From Desulfatibacillum aliphaticivorans DSM 15576 (GTDB taxonomy: Bacteria > Desulfobacterota > Desulfobacteria > Desulfobacterales > Desulfatibacillaceae): a DNA stretch of 64,000 nucleotides. Shown one piece after another: positions 33,850-42,333 of this stretch. How positions within the stretch are numbered: position 1 is the stretch's first letter; every line of letters begins with the position of its first letter. Under the pieces are notes generated by a model. That model saw nothing but the letters and a program-made list of their open reading frames with translations, was not told the DNA's origin and made no database searches. The stretch lies in assembly GCF_000429905.1 (NCBI RefSeq), contig NZ_AUCT01000013.1, forward strand, positions 62,001 through 126,000, in the 5' to 3' direction. Position numbers and translations under genes: made by a program.

Positions 33850-35454
33850 GTGATCCATAAACCCGATACAAAGGCCTCCTCGGTTGCGGCGTCCATGCCT
33901 ACCGCGCCGCAGTTCGAGGAGGCCATGACAAATCCCGCCTTTTATCCTTTTCCGGCGGACAAGGTGGAGGTGCATCGCACCCATATCAGCCTGGTTTTTT
34001 TGGCCGGAGATTTTGCTTTTAAGGTCAAAAAGCCTCTGGACCTGGGATTTCTCGATTTTTCCACCCTGGAAAAAAGGAAAAAAGCCTGTGAGGACGAACT
34101 GATCCTTAACAGAAGGCTTGCGCCTGAAATCTATTTGGCGGTCGTCCCCATCTTTATGGACGGACAAGGCGCTCTCACGCTTTCTCCATCAGGCAGACCC
34201 GTGGAATACGCCGTAAAAATGAAACGCCTGAACCAGTGCGGCATGTTCGACGTTTTACTGGAGCAAGGCAAGCTGGATGAAAAAGCCATGGAGGAGTTGG
34301 GCGGCATCATGGCGAATTTTCATGCACGGGCCGACGCCCGCCCCAGCGTGAACGCCTATGCTTTTCCCGAAGCGATCCTAAATATGTGGGCGGAAGACCT
34401 GGCCCAGGTGAGGGAGCATATCCCCAGGGTGATCCCGCCCGAACCCATGGACCTGGTGGAGGCTTTTTCCAAATCGTTTGTGCAAAACAACGCAGCCTTG
34501 CTTCTGGAGCGCATTCGTGAAAACCGGATTCGGGACTGCCACGGCGACCTTCACCTGCAGAATATCTGCCTGAATAAAGGCAAGGTTGTGGTCTTTGACT
34601 GCATTGAGTTCAATGAAAAATTCCGATGCATGGACGTGGCTTCGGAGATCGCCTTTTTAGCCATGGATCTGGAGTGCCGGGGCGCAACGGCTTTGGCCCG
34701 GGCGTTTACCGCCTCCTACATCGAGCACGCTCAAGACCCGAACCTGAAAAAGCTTCTGCCTTTTTACAAATGCTACCGGGCCTTGGTCCGGGCTAAAATC
34801 ATGTGCATCCGCGCCAATGGGGAGCCTCTGGGCGACATGGCGAACCAATACGCCATGTTGGCCGCAAGGTACGCCGCGCCCTTTCCCCGCCCTACCCTGA
34901 TTTGCATGGCTGGAATAACCGGCTCCGGAAAAAGCGGCGTAGCTCAGGAGATGGCAAACCTGACGGGCGCCGCGGTTTTTGCGAGCGACGTAATCCGCAA
35001 GACCATGTTTGGATTTGAGCCCACGGAAAAAATCCCGGAGCCCGCCGTCAAGGAAGTTTACGGGCAAGGGGCGTCCCAAAAGGTCTACCAAAGCATGCTG
35101 GATCGGGCCCGGGAGAATCTCGGGGAGGGAAAAAGCGTGATCCTGGACGCCACGTTCACCTTATCCCAGGGGAGAAAAGCCGCTTACGACTTAACGCGGG
35201 AATACGGCGCAAATTTTTTTCTGGTTGTTTGCAGCCTGCCGGAAGATATCGCCAAAGAACGCATTTCGGGCAGGGCCAAGGACGCCCAATCCGTCTCGGA
35301 CGGAACCCTGGCCGTTTACAAGGCCCAAAAAAAGGAATGGCAGCCCATAGAGGGAATTCCCGAGTCCGGGATTATTGAAGTGGAAACACTCCGTCCGCCA
35401 TGCTTGCTCGCCTGCAGGGTTCTTGCGGAGGCAATTAGTTTGAAAGCAGGTTGA
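33850..35454 (+). CDS. Fused aminoglycoside-phosphotransferase-like kinase and P-loop ATPase
   Basis: The 534-residue protein has an N-terminal APH-like kinase domain (residues about 40-330). Its catalytic loop is CHGDLHLQNICL and its metal site is VVFDCIEFNE. A C-terminal AAA_33/zeta-toxin-like domain follows (about 350-530) with Walker A GITGSGKSG and VILDATF. This fusion is widespread in proteobacteria; the substrate is unknown, and true aminoglycoside resistance is unlikely. The start codon is GTG at 33850. Confidence 0.85.
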   Translation: MIHKPDTKASSVAASMPTAPQFEEAMTNPAFYPFPADKVEVHRTHISLVFLAGDFAFKVKKPLDLGFLDFSTLEKRKKACEDELILNRRLAPEIYLAVVPIFMDGQGALTLSPSGRPVEYAVKMKRLNQCGMFDVLLEQGKLDEKAMEELGGIMANFHARADARPSVNAYAFPEAILNMWAEDLAQVREHIPRVIPPEPMDLVEAFSKSFVQNNAALLLERIRENRIRDCHGDLHLQNICLNKGKVVVFDCIEFNEKFRCMDVASEIAFLAMDLECRGATALARAFTASYIEHAQDPNLKKLLPFYKCYRALVRAKIMCIRANGEPLGDMANQYAMLAARYAAPFPRPTLICMAGITGSGKSGVAQEMANLTGAAVFASDVIRKTMFGFEPTEKIPEPAVKEVYGQGASQKVYQSMLDRARENLGEGKSVILDATFTLSQGRKAAYDLTREYGANFFLVVCSLPEDIAKERISGRAKDAQSVSDGTLAVYKAQKKEWQPIEGIPESGIIEVETLRPPCLLACRVLAEAISLKAG

Positions 35455-35538
35455 TTTTAGCTTTTCATACAGCCGTTTTTATTGTATATTATTATCAGTT
35501 AGATCTTTTCAATCGTAGAAACCGAACTGGAATATCCC

Positions 35539-35721
35539 ATGAAATTTTTTGAAAATATGGACCCGATTGAACGGGAAATCATGATTCTCAAAGCAGTTTT
35601 AGGAAGCGTTTCTTTGGAGGGGATGAAGCGAGCCGCTGAGGAGTGTGAAAGCGAAATTGCCAAGCTAGAAGCCAAGAGGCATTTTAAGTCTACCTTGAAA
35701 CCAAAGGGTCAAACAGGCTGA
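35539..35721 (+). CDS. Small helical hypothetical protein
   Basis: The 60-residue frame encodes a charged, mostly helical peptide (MDPIEREIMILKAVLG; KRAAEECESEIAKLEAKR) with no family I recognise. The ribosome-binding site is weak. Its last 32 bp overlap the 3' end of the convergent Fic gene, so an antitoxin role would have to act in trans or by antisense. Whether it is expressed is uncertain. Confidence 0.45.
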   Translation: MKFFENMDPIEREIMILKAVLGSVSLEGMKRAAEECESEIAKLEAKRHFKSTLKPKGQTG

Positions 35722-36301
35722 TGAGCTTGGAATAATCTACCGCCCTCCAAACCTCCTGAATTGCTTCATGATACCTTTTTAAAAAAACCGTATTGTAAAA
35801 TTCTGATACAGCCATCGGAAGATAATTAGCCTGCATTAGCAGCAAGTCGCAAAGTAATCTGGTAAAGCGGCCATTTCCATCTCTGAACGGATGAATAATG
35901 ATCAGTTCTCCATGAATTTTTCCCAGCCTGCCTAATATTTGCTCCTTATTTAAATCTTCAGTAAACGGAGTCAATGCTTCCAGTTCAATGGAGAAGTCCT
36001 TCATGTGATTATTTATATAGGCGGCGTGGCAGAACCTAATATTTTCGGAAGATAAGTCCACAGTCCTGTACTCTCCCGCCCATTCATACAAGTCCCCCAA
36101 AAAGAGCTTATGAATATCGCAAACATCTTTCTCTGAAAAAGCATGGTTTTCGGAGTATTTTTCGGCGGCCTTTTTGTACGCATTGACAAGGCAGTCCTTT
36201 TCTCTGGACTGAAGTTCTTCAGGGTCCTTGATCCCGAGTTTGTTTATCAACACCCCATGCTTATGATCAAAAGAACTGTCATTAACGTCATACTTAACCA
36301 T
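35690..36301 (-). CDS. Fic family AMP transferase
   Basis: The 203-residue Fic-domain protein has the complete catalytic motif HPFRDGNGR at residues 137-145 and the upstream flap region (LYEWAGEYRTVDLSSENIRFCH). Fic enzymes transfer AMP or other phosphate-containing groups to hydroxyl side chains of target proteins. No clear inhibitory (S/T)xxxE(G/N) helix is visible within the protein, so an antitoxin in trans would be expected. It follows a small membrane protein gene by 15 bp, with GGAG five bases before its ATG. Confidence 0.88.
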   Translation of the reverse strand: MVKYDVNDSSFDHKHGVLINKLGIKDPEELQSREKDCLVNAYKKAAEKYSENHAFSEKDVCDIHKLFLGDLYEWAGEYRTVDLSSENIRFCHAAYINNHMKDFSIELEALTPFTEDLNKEQILGRLGKIHGELIIIHPFRDGNGRFTRLLCDLLLMQANYLPMAVSEFYNTVFLKRYHEAIQEVWRAVDYSKLISLFDPLVSR

Positions 36302-36316
36302 GGCCGCTCCATTGAA

Positions 36317-36790
36317 TTACAAGGGGGGTTTACACACCGCATTTTCCACTTGTTCGTACATGGGCTCGAACTTGCTTCTGGGGAGCTTCCTGCTTTTGTA
36401 TTGGACCCGGTCCTGGGTGTACACCAGTATTTGGCGGGTCGCTTGTTTGGGATGGGACAACAACTCCATGTAATTCAAATTGTTGCAGGGGACGTGAACC
36501 TTGCGGGAGGGCCAGGAGTATTCCAGGACGATTTCCGACTCCCAGGCTTGAAGGCCGGTGAACCTGTGGGAGCAGGACCAATAAGAGCCGATTATGAAGG
36601 CAAGCAAAATGGCGCCCCATAAAAAAAGGCCAAGCCCTCTGTATGACTCAGTATTTTTCAACTCCCGCCTGCGAAGTTTGGGATAGGCCAACGCCGCGTA
36701 AACGGTGGCCCCTACAAAAAAGCCCGACAGAACGACAAGGAAAAAATCCCTGATAAGATCCGAAGAATTGCCGAAAATAAACGTGGTCAT
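36317..36790 (-). CDS. Membrane protein with two helices and a soluble tail
   Basis: The 157-residue protein has two transmembrane segments (about residues 12-35 and 52-70) and a C-terminal cytoplasmic or periplasmic beta-rich tail (EIVLEYSWPSRKVHVPCNN; QILVYTQDRVQYKSRKL) that could fold like a PH domain. I do not recognise the family. It sits directly upstream of the Fic gene on the same strand and may be cotranscribed. AGGTGAGGAG precedes the ATG. Confidence 0.65.
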   Translation of the reverse strand: MTTFIFGNSSDLIRDFFLVVLSGFFVGATVYAALAYPKLRRRELKNTESYRGLGLFLWGAILLAFIIGSYWSCSHRFTGLQAWESEIVLEYSWPSRKVHVPCNNLNYMELLSHPKQATRQILVYTQDRVQYKSRKLPRSKFEPMYEQVENAVCKPPL

Positions 36791-36850
36791 GCCGGGCTCC
36801 TCACCTGAAAAAAGCCGCTTTTCCCGCTCATGCCTGATGGTTCGACAAAA

Positions 36851-37462
36851 TCAGGATGCTTTCAGGCCGGAGCACAAGACCTCCGTCATTTCCTCGCCGG
36901 CTTCCAATAGGCTGAACTGGCTGGACGGCAGGCACCAGTTGTATATTAGGCCGCGGATATTATGCATAACCACCTGGGTCAGATCCGTGGAGGACGAGTT
37001 TTCCCGAAATTCCCGGCGGGCCTGGCCCTCTTGTATCAATTCCTCCACAATGCGGTACAACTCCCTTTTTTCCGTCATTTGGCCGGACAGCTTGGCGTTA
37101 TGACCGATCTGAATCAGATAGGCCGTCCTTATAACGTTTTTTCCCAATATTTCCATATGCTCAAAAACCAGATGGCAGAATAACTTCAGCTTGTCCGAAA
37201 CCGAATTCATGGCCGCAAGGCGCGGGAATATCTCCTCCCGATAATGGGAGTCCGCCGCCAGAATCCTTTCCACCACCAATTGGTCTTTGGACTTGTAATG
37301 GGCGTAAAAAGCCCCTTTGGTCAAACCCATTTTACCGCAAATATCGTCAATGGAAACATTGTCATACCCTTTTTTCATAAACATGGGTATGGCGGTTTCA
37401 AAGATCTTTTGTTTGGTATTGCCGGACCGGCCCCTTGGGCGACCAATTTTTCCCCCGGACAT
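36851..37462 (-). CDS. TetR family transcriptional repressor
   Basis: The 203-residue regulator has the N-terminal TetR helix-turn-helix (TKQKIFETAIPMFMKKGYDNVSI; GLTKGAFYAHYKSKDQL) and an all-helical ligand domain. The ATG at 37462 has GGAGAGGGG four bases upstream. It is divergent from an acyl-CoA ligase gene, the arrangement of fatty-acid-responsive TetR repressors such as FadR and PsrA types, so acyl-CoA or fatty acid is a likely ligand. Confidence 0.88.
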   Translation of the reverse strand: MSGGKIGRPRGRSGNTKQKIFETAIPMFMKKGYDNVSIDDICGKMGLTKGAFYAHYKSKDQLVVERILAADSHYREEIFPRLAAMNSVSDKLKLFCHLVFEHMEILGKNVIRTAYLIQIGHNAKLSGQMTEKRELYRIVEELIQEGQARREFRENSSSTDLTQVVMHNIRGLIYNWCLPSSQFSLLEAGEEMTEVLCSGLKAS

Positions 37463-37594
37463 GAATCCCCTCTCCAATTGCAGGTTAAGAAGCAAACAGG
37501 TTGCGGATCAAGGGGTTGCAGATTCCCTGATCCCTCAAGTTTGTATTGGCTCGGAGGGCAAGGTACAAAAATTACTGTTAATCGTCAAGAAAGA

Positions 37595-37642
37595 TTGACA
37601 AAATCGTCTCAGTGCCGTACCCTAAAATCATACCGGGGTATG
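37595..37642 (+). promoter_or_regulatory. Promoter and palindromic operator of the acyl-CoA ligase gene
   Basis: TTGACA at 37595-37600 with a weak -10 (TACCCT, 17 bp away) is followed by the perfect palindrome CATACC-GG-GGTATG at 37629-37642, at about the transcription start. It is a good candidate site for the divergent TetR repressor. Confidence 0.5.
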
Positions 37643-37723
37643 TTTTGTCGCGCGCCCCGGGGTCTTGCCGTAAATCATATCACTTTTATTCATCATTTAT
37701 TGTGCATCAGAGGGAGGGGCTGT

Positions 37724-39286
37724 ATGAATGACTTCCAGACCACGACGGTTCAGGCGCTGGCTATCAATTCCGCAAAAAAGAACTGGGACCTGCTGTTCAC
37801 CAACCTGGAGGACCGGGCGGTTTTGTACAAGGAGTTTGACAAGAAATCCAATAGGATAGCCAATGGAATAAAGGCCTTGGGGCTTGGCGCCAACGACCGT
37901 ATTTCCGTGATTCTACCCAACGGCCTGGAATACGCGCTGGCGGATTTCGGGATTTACAAATCCGGAGCCGCTCTGGTTCCGTCCAATATGATGGTGGCTG
38001 CCGGGGATATAGCCCACATATTGCAGGACGCTTCCGTAAAGATGGCCTTTGTGCATGAAAGCATGGCTGAGAAGGTCCTGGCCATGCAAAAAAACCTGCC
38101 TTTGTTAAAGCAAATCGTGGTGGTGGGCGGAGCCAGCCGGGACGGCCTGACGGGATGGGAGGATTTTCTGGCTCAAAATTCCGAGGAGCCTTTGAGCCCC
38201 ACGGCGTCCGAAGCGGACGACGCCCTGATCGTCTACACGGGCGGCACCACGGGCAAGCCCAAGGGGGTGTTGCACAGCCAGCGGGGCCTGTTTTTTGACG
38301 TCATCGCCCATGTGGTGGGGCTGCCCCTGACTCATAAGGACAAAATCCTGCTCATGACGCCCATGTCCCATGCCACGGGCTGGCTGCTTTTTGCAGGATG
38401 CGTCAAGGGGACCAGCTTTTGCTTTGAAATGGTTTTCGACCCCTTCAAGGTCCTTGAAGTGATTGAGAAGGAAAAGGTCACCATGACCATGATGGTGCCC
38501 ACCATTATATATGTGTTCCTGGACATCCTCAAAGGCATGGAAGTGGACACCAGCTCGCTGCGTATCATCGGATACGGCGCCGCGCCCATCGCCGCCTCCC
38601 GCCTGGAGGAAGCCATGGAGCGTTTCGGCCGCATCTTCTACCAGAAATACGGCCTGGTGGAATGCCCCAACATGATCACCACCCTGACCGTGGAGGATCA
38701 CGTGCGGGCCTTGGAGAAGCCTTCCATCCTCCAGAGCTGCGGCAAGCCGGACCACATGGTCTCCTTGAAGATTCTGGACGATGACGGCAATGAACTGCCC
38801 ATGGGCCAGGTGGGGGAGATTGTGGTCAAGGCGCCGTACGTCATGAGTGGATACCTGAACCTGGAGGACGCCACCAAGGAAACCCTCAAGGACGGCTGGC
38901 TTTACACCGGCGACATGGGCAAGGTGGACGACGAAGGCTACGTCTACATTGTGGATCGGAAAAAGGACCTTGTCATCACCGGCGGCATGAATGTATTCCC
39001 TGCGGACGTGGAAGCTTGTCTGATCAATCATCCCCAGGTCAAGGACGTGTCTGTGATAGGCATTCCGGACGATCATTGGGGCGAGGCTGTGACGGCCTGC
39101 GTGGTCGCAGAGGAAGGCGCCGTGGAAGAGGAACTGATCCAGTTCTGTAAAGGCAAGGTTTCCAAATACGCCGTGCCGAAAAAGGTGATCTTCATGGATG
39201 AACTGCCCAAGACCATCATCGGCAAGATCGATAAAAAAGCCCTGCGCGCGCCTTTCTGGGAGGAAAAACTGAGGCAGGTGAACTAA
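37724..39286 (+). CDS. AMP-dependent acyl-CoA synthetase (fatty acid-CoA ligase)
   Basis: The 520-residue adenylate-forming enzyme activates a carboxylic acid as acyl-AMP and then acyl-CoA. The AMP-binding P-loop is YTGGTTGKPKGV, followed by GYGAAPIA, YQKYGLVE (aromatic-E motif), the A8 hinge region LYTGDMGKVDDEGYVYIVDRKKD and the catalytic lysine region PKTIIGKIDKKAL. The length fits medium/long-chain ligases. The open frame continues upstream, but the ATG at 37724 has GAGGGAGGGG before it and begins at the conserved start. It is divergent from a TetR gene. Confidence 0.9.
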   Translation: MNDFQTTTVQALAINSAKKNWDLLFTNLEDRAVLYKEFDKKSNRIANGIKALGLGANDRISVILPNGLEYALADFGIYKSGAALVPSNMMVAAGDIAHILQDASVKMAFVHESMAEKVLAMQKNLPLLKQIVVVGGASRDGLTGWEDFLAQNSEEPLSPTASEADDALIVYTGGTTGKPKGVLHSQRGLFFDVIAHVVGLPLTHKDKILLMTPMSHATGWLLFAGCVKGTSFCFEMVFDPFKVLEVIEKEKVTMTMMVPTIIYVFLDILKGMEVDTSSLRIIGYGAAPIAASRLEEAMERFGRIFYQKYGLVECPNMITTLTVEDHVRALEKPSILQSCGKPDHMVSLKILDDDGNELPMGQVGEIVVKAPYVMSGYLNLEDATKETLKDGWLYTGDMGKVDDEGYVYIVDRKKDLVITGGMNVFPADVEACLINHPQVKDVSVIGIPDDHWGEAVTACVVAEEGAVEEELIQFCKGKVSKYAVPKKVIFMDELPKTIIGKIDKKALRAPFWEEKLRQVN

Positions 39287-39343
39287 GCGGGAAAAATAGC
39301 CCCTTGACACCCGGTAAAATTGGGGAGTAAAGCCCAATATAAG

Positions 39344-39497
39344 AGCGGTTGAAACCGCTGATGCGCCTTGCAAAGGCCGCAAGTTGATAAGACGCCGTTT
39401 CTCTGAAAAACGGACGCGTTAAACAGTTGAAATAAAATGAACCTCCCCGCAGCAAGCTACGGGCTATTTCAAGGTATCAGCTCGGCAAGCTGCGGGG
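39344..39497 (+). ncRNA. Hairpin-rich intergenic RNA or leader of trmO
   Basis: The 368-bp gap between the ligase gene and trmO has no gene but several perfect stems: AGCGGTT/AACCGCT (39344-39359), GCCTT/AAGGC (39365-39377), CCGTTT/AAACGG (39395-39413), and CCCCGCAGC (39445-39453) with GCTGCGGGG (39489-39497). A TTGACA at 39304 lies upstream and a terminator lies downstream at 39515-39580. It could be a small RNA, a riboswitch-like leader or a non-autonomous repeat; I cannot assign a family. Confidence 0.4.
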
Positions 39498-39514
39498 TAT
39501 ATACCCACTATAAA

Positions 39515-39580
39515 ATAAAAAAGGGCCACGAAGGTCCGGCTTCCCGAACAAAGGGAGACGGCTTTTGCGGCCCTTTTTTT
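39515..39580. terminator. Bidirectional terminator before trmO
   Basis: AAAAAAGGGCC and GGCCCTTTTTTT flank an inner stem (CTTCCC/AAGGGAG), giving a long hairpin with A and T runs on the two sides. It ends transcription coming from the acyl-CoA ligase gene and the hairpin region. Confidence 0.75.
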
Positions 39581-39654
39581 AGGCGCCGGGTTTTGCCCGA
39601 TTTGTTGCCCTTGATATGCTTCGGCCATTTTTTTGTTGGAAAGGAGAAAGTCAT

Positions 39655-40188
39655 ATGTCGTCTGAAATGAACATGACCTTAAAACCCATAGGCAAGGTGC
39701 GGAGCTCCGTTGCTACGCCGATTTTGAACGCGAACGACGCGGATATTGAGCTGGCCGGTAAAATGGAGGCGATTCGTGAGTTCCACAAGGGCCTCCAGGA
39801 CGCCGTCAGCGAATTGGTCGTCTTCCCGGAATGGGAGGAGCTTTTGGACGGCATTGAGGATTTTTCCCATGTGATGGTGTTGTACTGGCCCCACCTGATT
39901 GACCCTGAGCGCAGGAACCTGAAAAAAGTCCACCCCATGGGGCGCAAGGACATGCCTTTGAAAGGCATTTTCGCCACCAGAAGCCCGGCCAGGCCCAATC
40001 CCGTATTGGTCACCGTGGTTCCATTGGTGGAGCGGAGCGGCAACGTGCTCAAGGTCAAGGGAATGGATGCGGTGGACGGAAGCCTGTTGCTGGACATCAA
40101 GCCCCATCTGCGGTCTTTCCACGGCGAAGACAACCCGGTCATGGCCCCTTGGATGGAACAGCTTTTCCGGGAGTTGGACGAGCCTTAG
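39655..40188 (+). CDS. trmO: tRNA (N6-threonylcarbamoyladenosine-37-N6)-methyltransferase TrmO-like
   Basis: The 177-residue protein is a TsaA/TrmO-family enzyme that methylates N6-threonylcarbamoyladenosine 37 in tRNA, using SAM. The core patterns are KPIGKVRSS, FSHVMVLYWPH, the double-proline region FATRSPARPNPVLVTVV and VKGMDAVDGSLLLDIKPH. The C-terminal domain of E. coli TrmO is missing, as in many short homologues, some of which cluster with corrinoid or metal genes. The ATG at 39655 has GGAG upstream. Confidence 0.85.
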   Translation: MSSEMNMTLKPIGKVRSSVATPILNANDADIELAGKMEAIREFHKGLQDAVSELVVFPEWEELLDGIEDFSHVMVLYWPHLIDPERRNLKKVHPMGRKDMPLKGIFATRSPARPNPVLVTVVPLVERSGNVLKVKGMDAVDGSLLLDIKPHLRSFHGEDNPVMAPWMEQLFRELDEP

Positions 40189-40311
40189 CCTTCCGCGCCT
40201 TCTTCCGGCGGGGATGGCGCCGGCATATAACTTAATCAGGCTTGCTAAATTGCAGGGGGGCCGTCGCGCCTCCCTGCCTTACCCTTCCGGTTGCAGCAAT
40301 GCTCTTTCCCG

Positions 40312-40341
40312 TTGACACCCCAGCCTTTTACAGCCCATAAT
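40312..40341 (+). promoter_or_regulatory. Sigma-70 promoter of the SpoIIE-type phosphatase gene
   Basis: TTGACA (40312-40317) and CATAAT (40336-40341) are separated by 18 bp, about 55 bp upstream of the ATG at 40397. Confidence 0.55.
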
Positions 40342-40396
40342 TCCAATAAAAAAGCGTGTTCATTCATTTTTTCGGAACCGACCGGAAAGTCTGGTT

Positions 40397-42223
40397 ATGT
40401 ACAAGTTCAAGAAAATAAATTCCCGGATTACGGCCTATTTGCTGGTTCCCGTGGCTCTGCTGCTATTGATCATGGGATGGGGGGGCTACCTCCTGGCCAG
40501 CGATCACTTGCAAAACCTCTGGGCCGAGGCCGCGACCTTGCAGCTTCAGCGCGCGGCCCATCAGGTGGACATGCGCTTTGACGAGCCCAAAGCCCTTATC
40601 AACCTATTCGCCGAGGCCTCGGGAAAACCGGGCGCCTGGCTTACGCACAAGATCATTTTGGATCAGCTGCGAAGCCAGGACGGCGTGGTCCGGGCGGATG
40701 TCAGCCTATCCGAGGGCTATCTGCAAGAGGCGGGCGCCGCTTCGGAAATGCGGGGAAGGATGGGCCGGGCCTCCGTCCCGGGCAGCCGCATGGAGCGCCT
40801 TAGTGAAATGGCCATCCGCCGCAGGGGCGGCATCCAGGTGGCTTCGCCTGTTTTCGACACGGATGAGTCGCGGAAGACCGTTTCATTGACCAGCGAGTTT
40901 CTGGATGAGAACGACGAGCCGGTGGGCGCCCTGGAAGTGGTTATGGAATGGAGCCATCTGATTCAGGCCGTGCAGGCTGAGGGGGTCTGGAAAGCGGGCA
41001 GGGCCATCCTTGCGGACAATCAGGGCCGAATTTTGGCCCGCAATCCGTCCGCGAGCATGGAATCCCTTAACGAAACCGCCGATCCTTTGGAATTGAAAAC
41101 TCTTGAGGCGTTGAAAGCCAAGGAGTCCGGCACGCTGATTTACAGCGAGGATCCTTTGCAATTCAGCGGGTTTTACAAACTTCGGGAGGCGCCCTGGACC
41201 CTGGTGCTGATCGCTCCGGGCGAAGAGGTTCTGGCGCCGATCCTGAAGTCCCGCAACTATTACATTGCCGGAGCAACCCTGGAGTTTTTCATCATCCTGC
41301 TATTAATCCGGATAGTCACTACAAAAACAGTAGCATCCATCAAGGAGGTTTCGGACGCTGCGAAAAAGGTTTCCCAGGGGGATTACTCGCCCCATCTTGA
41401 GACCAAATACAGGGACGAAATGGGAACCCTGGTCCGTGACTTCAACACCATGGTTGTGCAACTGGAGGAGCGGGCGCGCTTGAAAACCTCCATCAACCTG
41501 GCCATGGAGGTGCAGCAGAACCTTTTGCCCCAGGACTCCGTTAAATTCCAGGGGCTCGACATCGCCGGGACGAGCGTATACTGCGACGAGACGGGCGGGG
41601 ATTATTACGATTTCATCCATTTTGACTCCATGGGCGAACAGTGCATGGCTGTCGCCCTGGGCGATGTCTCCGACCATGGCATCCCCTCGGCCCTGTTCAT
41701 GACGACCGCGCGGGCCTTGATCCGGTGCCGGGCCTCTCTTGGAGGCGGTCCGGCCGCCATCGTGGAGGACGTGAACAGGCTGTTATGCCGCGACACCCAG
41801 CAGTCCGGCGCTTTCATGACCTTGTTTTACCTGGAACTGGATGCCGGGAAAAACAAGCTCACCTGGGTGAGAGCCGGGCACGATCCCGCCTTGTTGTACG
41901 ATCCGGCCTCCGGCGCCTTTGAAGAGTTGGGCGGCAAGGGCTTGGCCGTGGGAGTGCGCTGCCAATGGGGGTATGAGGAAAATCATTCCACGGCTTGGGG
42001 GCCGGGTAAGATAATCCTTCTGGCTACGGACGGCATCTGGGAGGCCCGCAATCCCCGGAGAGAGCAGTTCGGCAAGGAGCGTTTTAGGGAGTCCATCCGG
42101 CGGAGCGCTCATTTAGGACCGGAGGGAATCATTCAAGCGGTTTTGGACGACTTGACCGCCTTCCGTCAAGACGCGGCTATTGAAGACGACATCACCCTGG
42201 TGGTGATTAAGGACGAATCCTGA
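40397..42223 (+). CDS. Membrane sensor with HAMP and SpoIIE-type PP2C phosphatase domain
   Basis: The 608-residue signalling protein has a first transmembrane helix (about residues 12-33), an extracytoplasmic sensor region of Cache type (about 35-275) and a second helix (about 285-305, IAGATLEFFIILLLIRIV). A HAMP domain (about 305-360) and a C-terminal PP2C/SpoIIE phosphatase (about 375-605) follow. The phosphatase motifs DETGGDYYDF, VALGDVSDHGIPSALFM and ATDGIWEARN carry the metal-binding aspartates. It probably dephosphorylates an anti-sigma-factor antagonist or similar partner. The REC-MBL fusion gene follows after 110 bp, probably in the same pathway. Confidence 0.9.
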   Translation: MYKFKKINSRITAYLLVPVALLLLIMGWGGYLLASDHLQNLWAEAATLQLQRAAHQVDMRFDEPKALINLFAEASGKPGAWLTHKIILDQLRSQDGVVRADVSLSEGYLQEAGAASEMRGRMGRASVPGSRMERLSEMAIRRRGGIQVASPVFDTDESRKTVSLTSEFLDENDEPVGALEVVMEWSHLIQAVQAEGVWKAGRAILADNQGRILARNPSASMESLNETADPLELKTLEALKAKESGTLIYSEDPLQFSGFYKLREAPWTLVLIAPGEEVLAPILKSRNYYIAGATLEFFIILLLIRIVTTKTVASIKEVSDAAKKVSQGDYSPHLETKYRDEMGTLVRDFNTMVVQLEERARLKTSINLAMEVQQNLLPQDSVKFQGLDIAGTSVYCDETGGDYYDFIHFDSMGEQCMAVALGDVSDHGIPSALFMTTARALIRCRASLGGGPAAIVEDVNRLLCRDTQQSGAFMTLFYLELDAGKNKLTWVRAGHDPALLYDPASGAFEELGGKGLAVGVRCQWGYEENHSTAWGPGKIILLATDGIWEARNPRREQFGKERFRESIRRSAHLGPEGIIQAVLDDLTAFRQDAAIEDDITLVVIKDES

Positions 42224-42253
42224 AAGACAGCATGGGCGTCTTTAGGATATAAT
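42224..42253 (+). promoter_or_regulatory. Possible promoter of the REC-MBL fusion gene
   Basis: AAGACA (42224-42229) and a perfect TATAAT (42248-42253) are 18 bp apart, 80 bp before the start codon. A hairpin CGGCGCC/GGCGCCG (42278-42296) lies in the leader. Confidence 0.4.
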
Positions 42254-42333
42254 GCCTGTACACGTTCAAAAAAAAGGCGGCGCCTGGCCGGCGCCGGAAC
42301 CCGGGCATGATGGATAATCATTAGGGAGAGACC

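Noticed and set aside
39344..39430. Integron attC-like site suggested by GTTAAAC near 39418
   Set aside because: The matching RYYYAAC core at the right distance and an integrase are absent.
39437..39670. 77-codon open frame ahead of trmO
   Set aside because: It crosses the hairpins and the terminator, so it is not a believable gene.
42278..42296. GC-rich hairpin between the SpoIIE-type and REC-MBL genes as a terminator
   Set aside because: It has an A run before it but no T run after it on the plus strand, so I treat it only as a leader hairpin.
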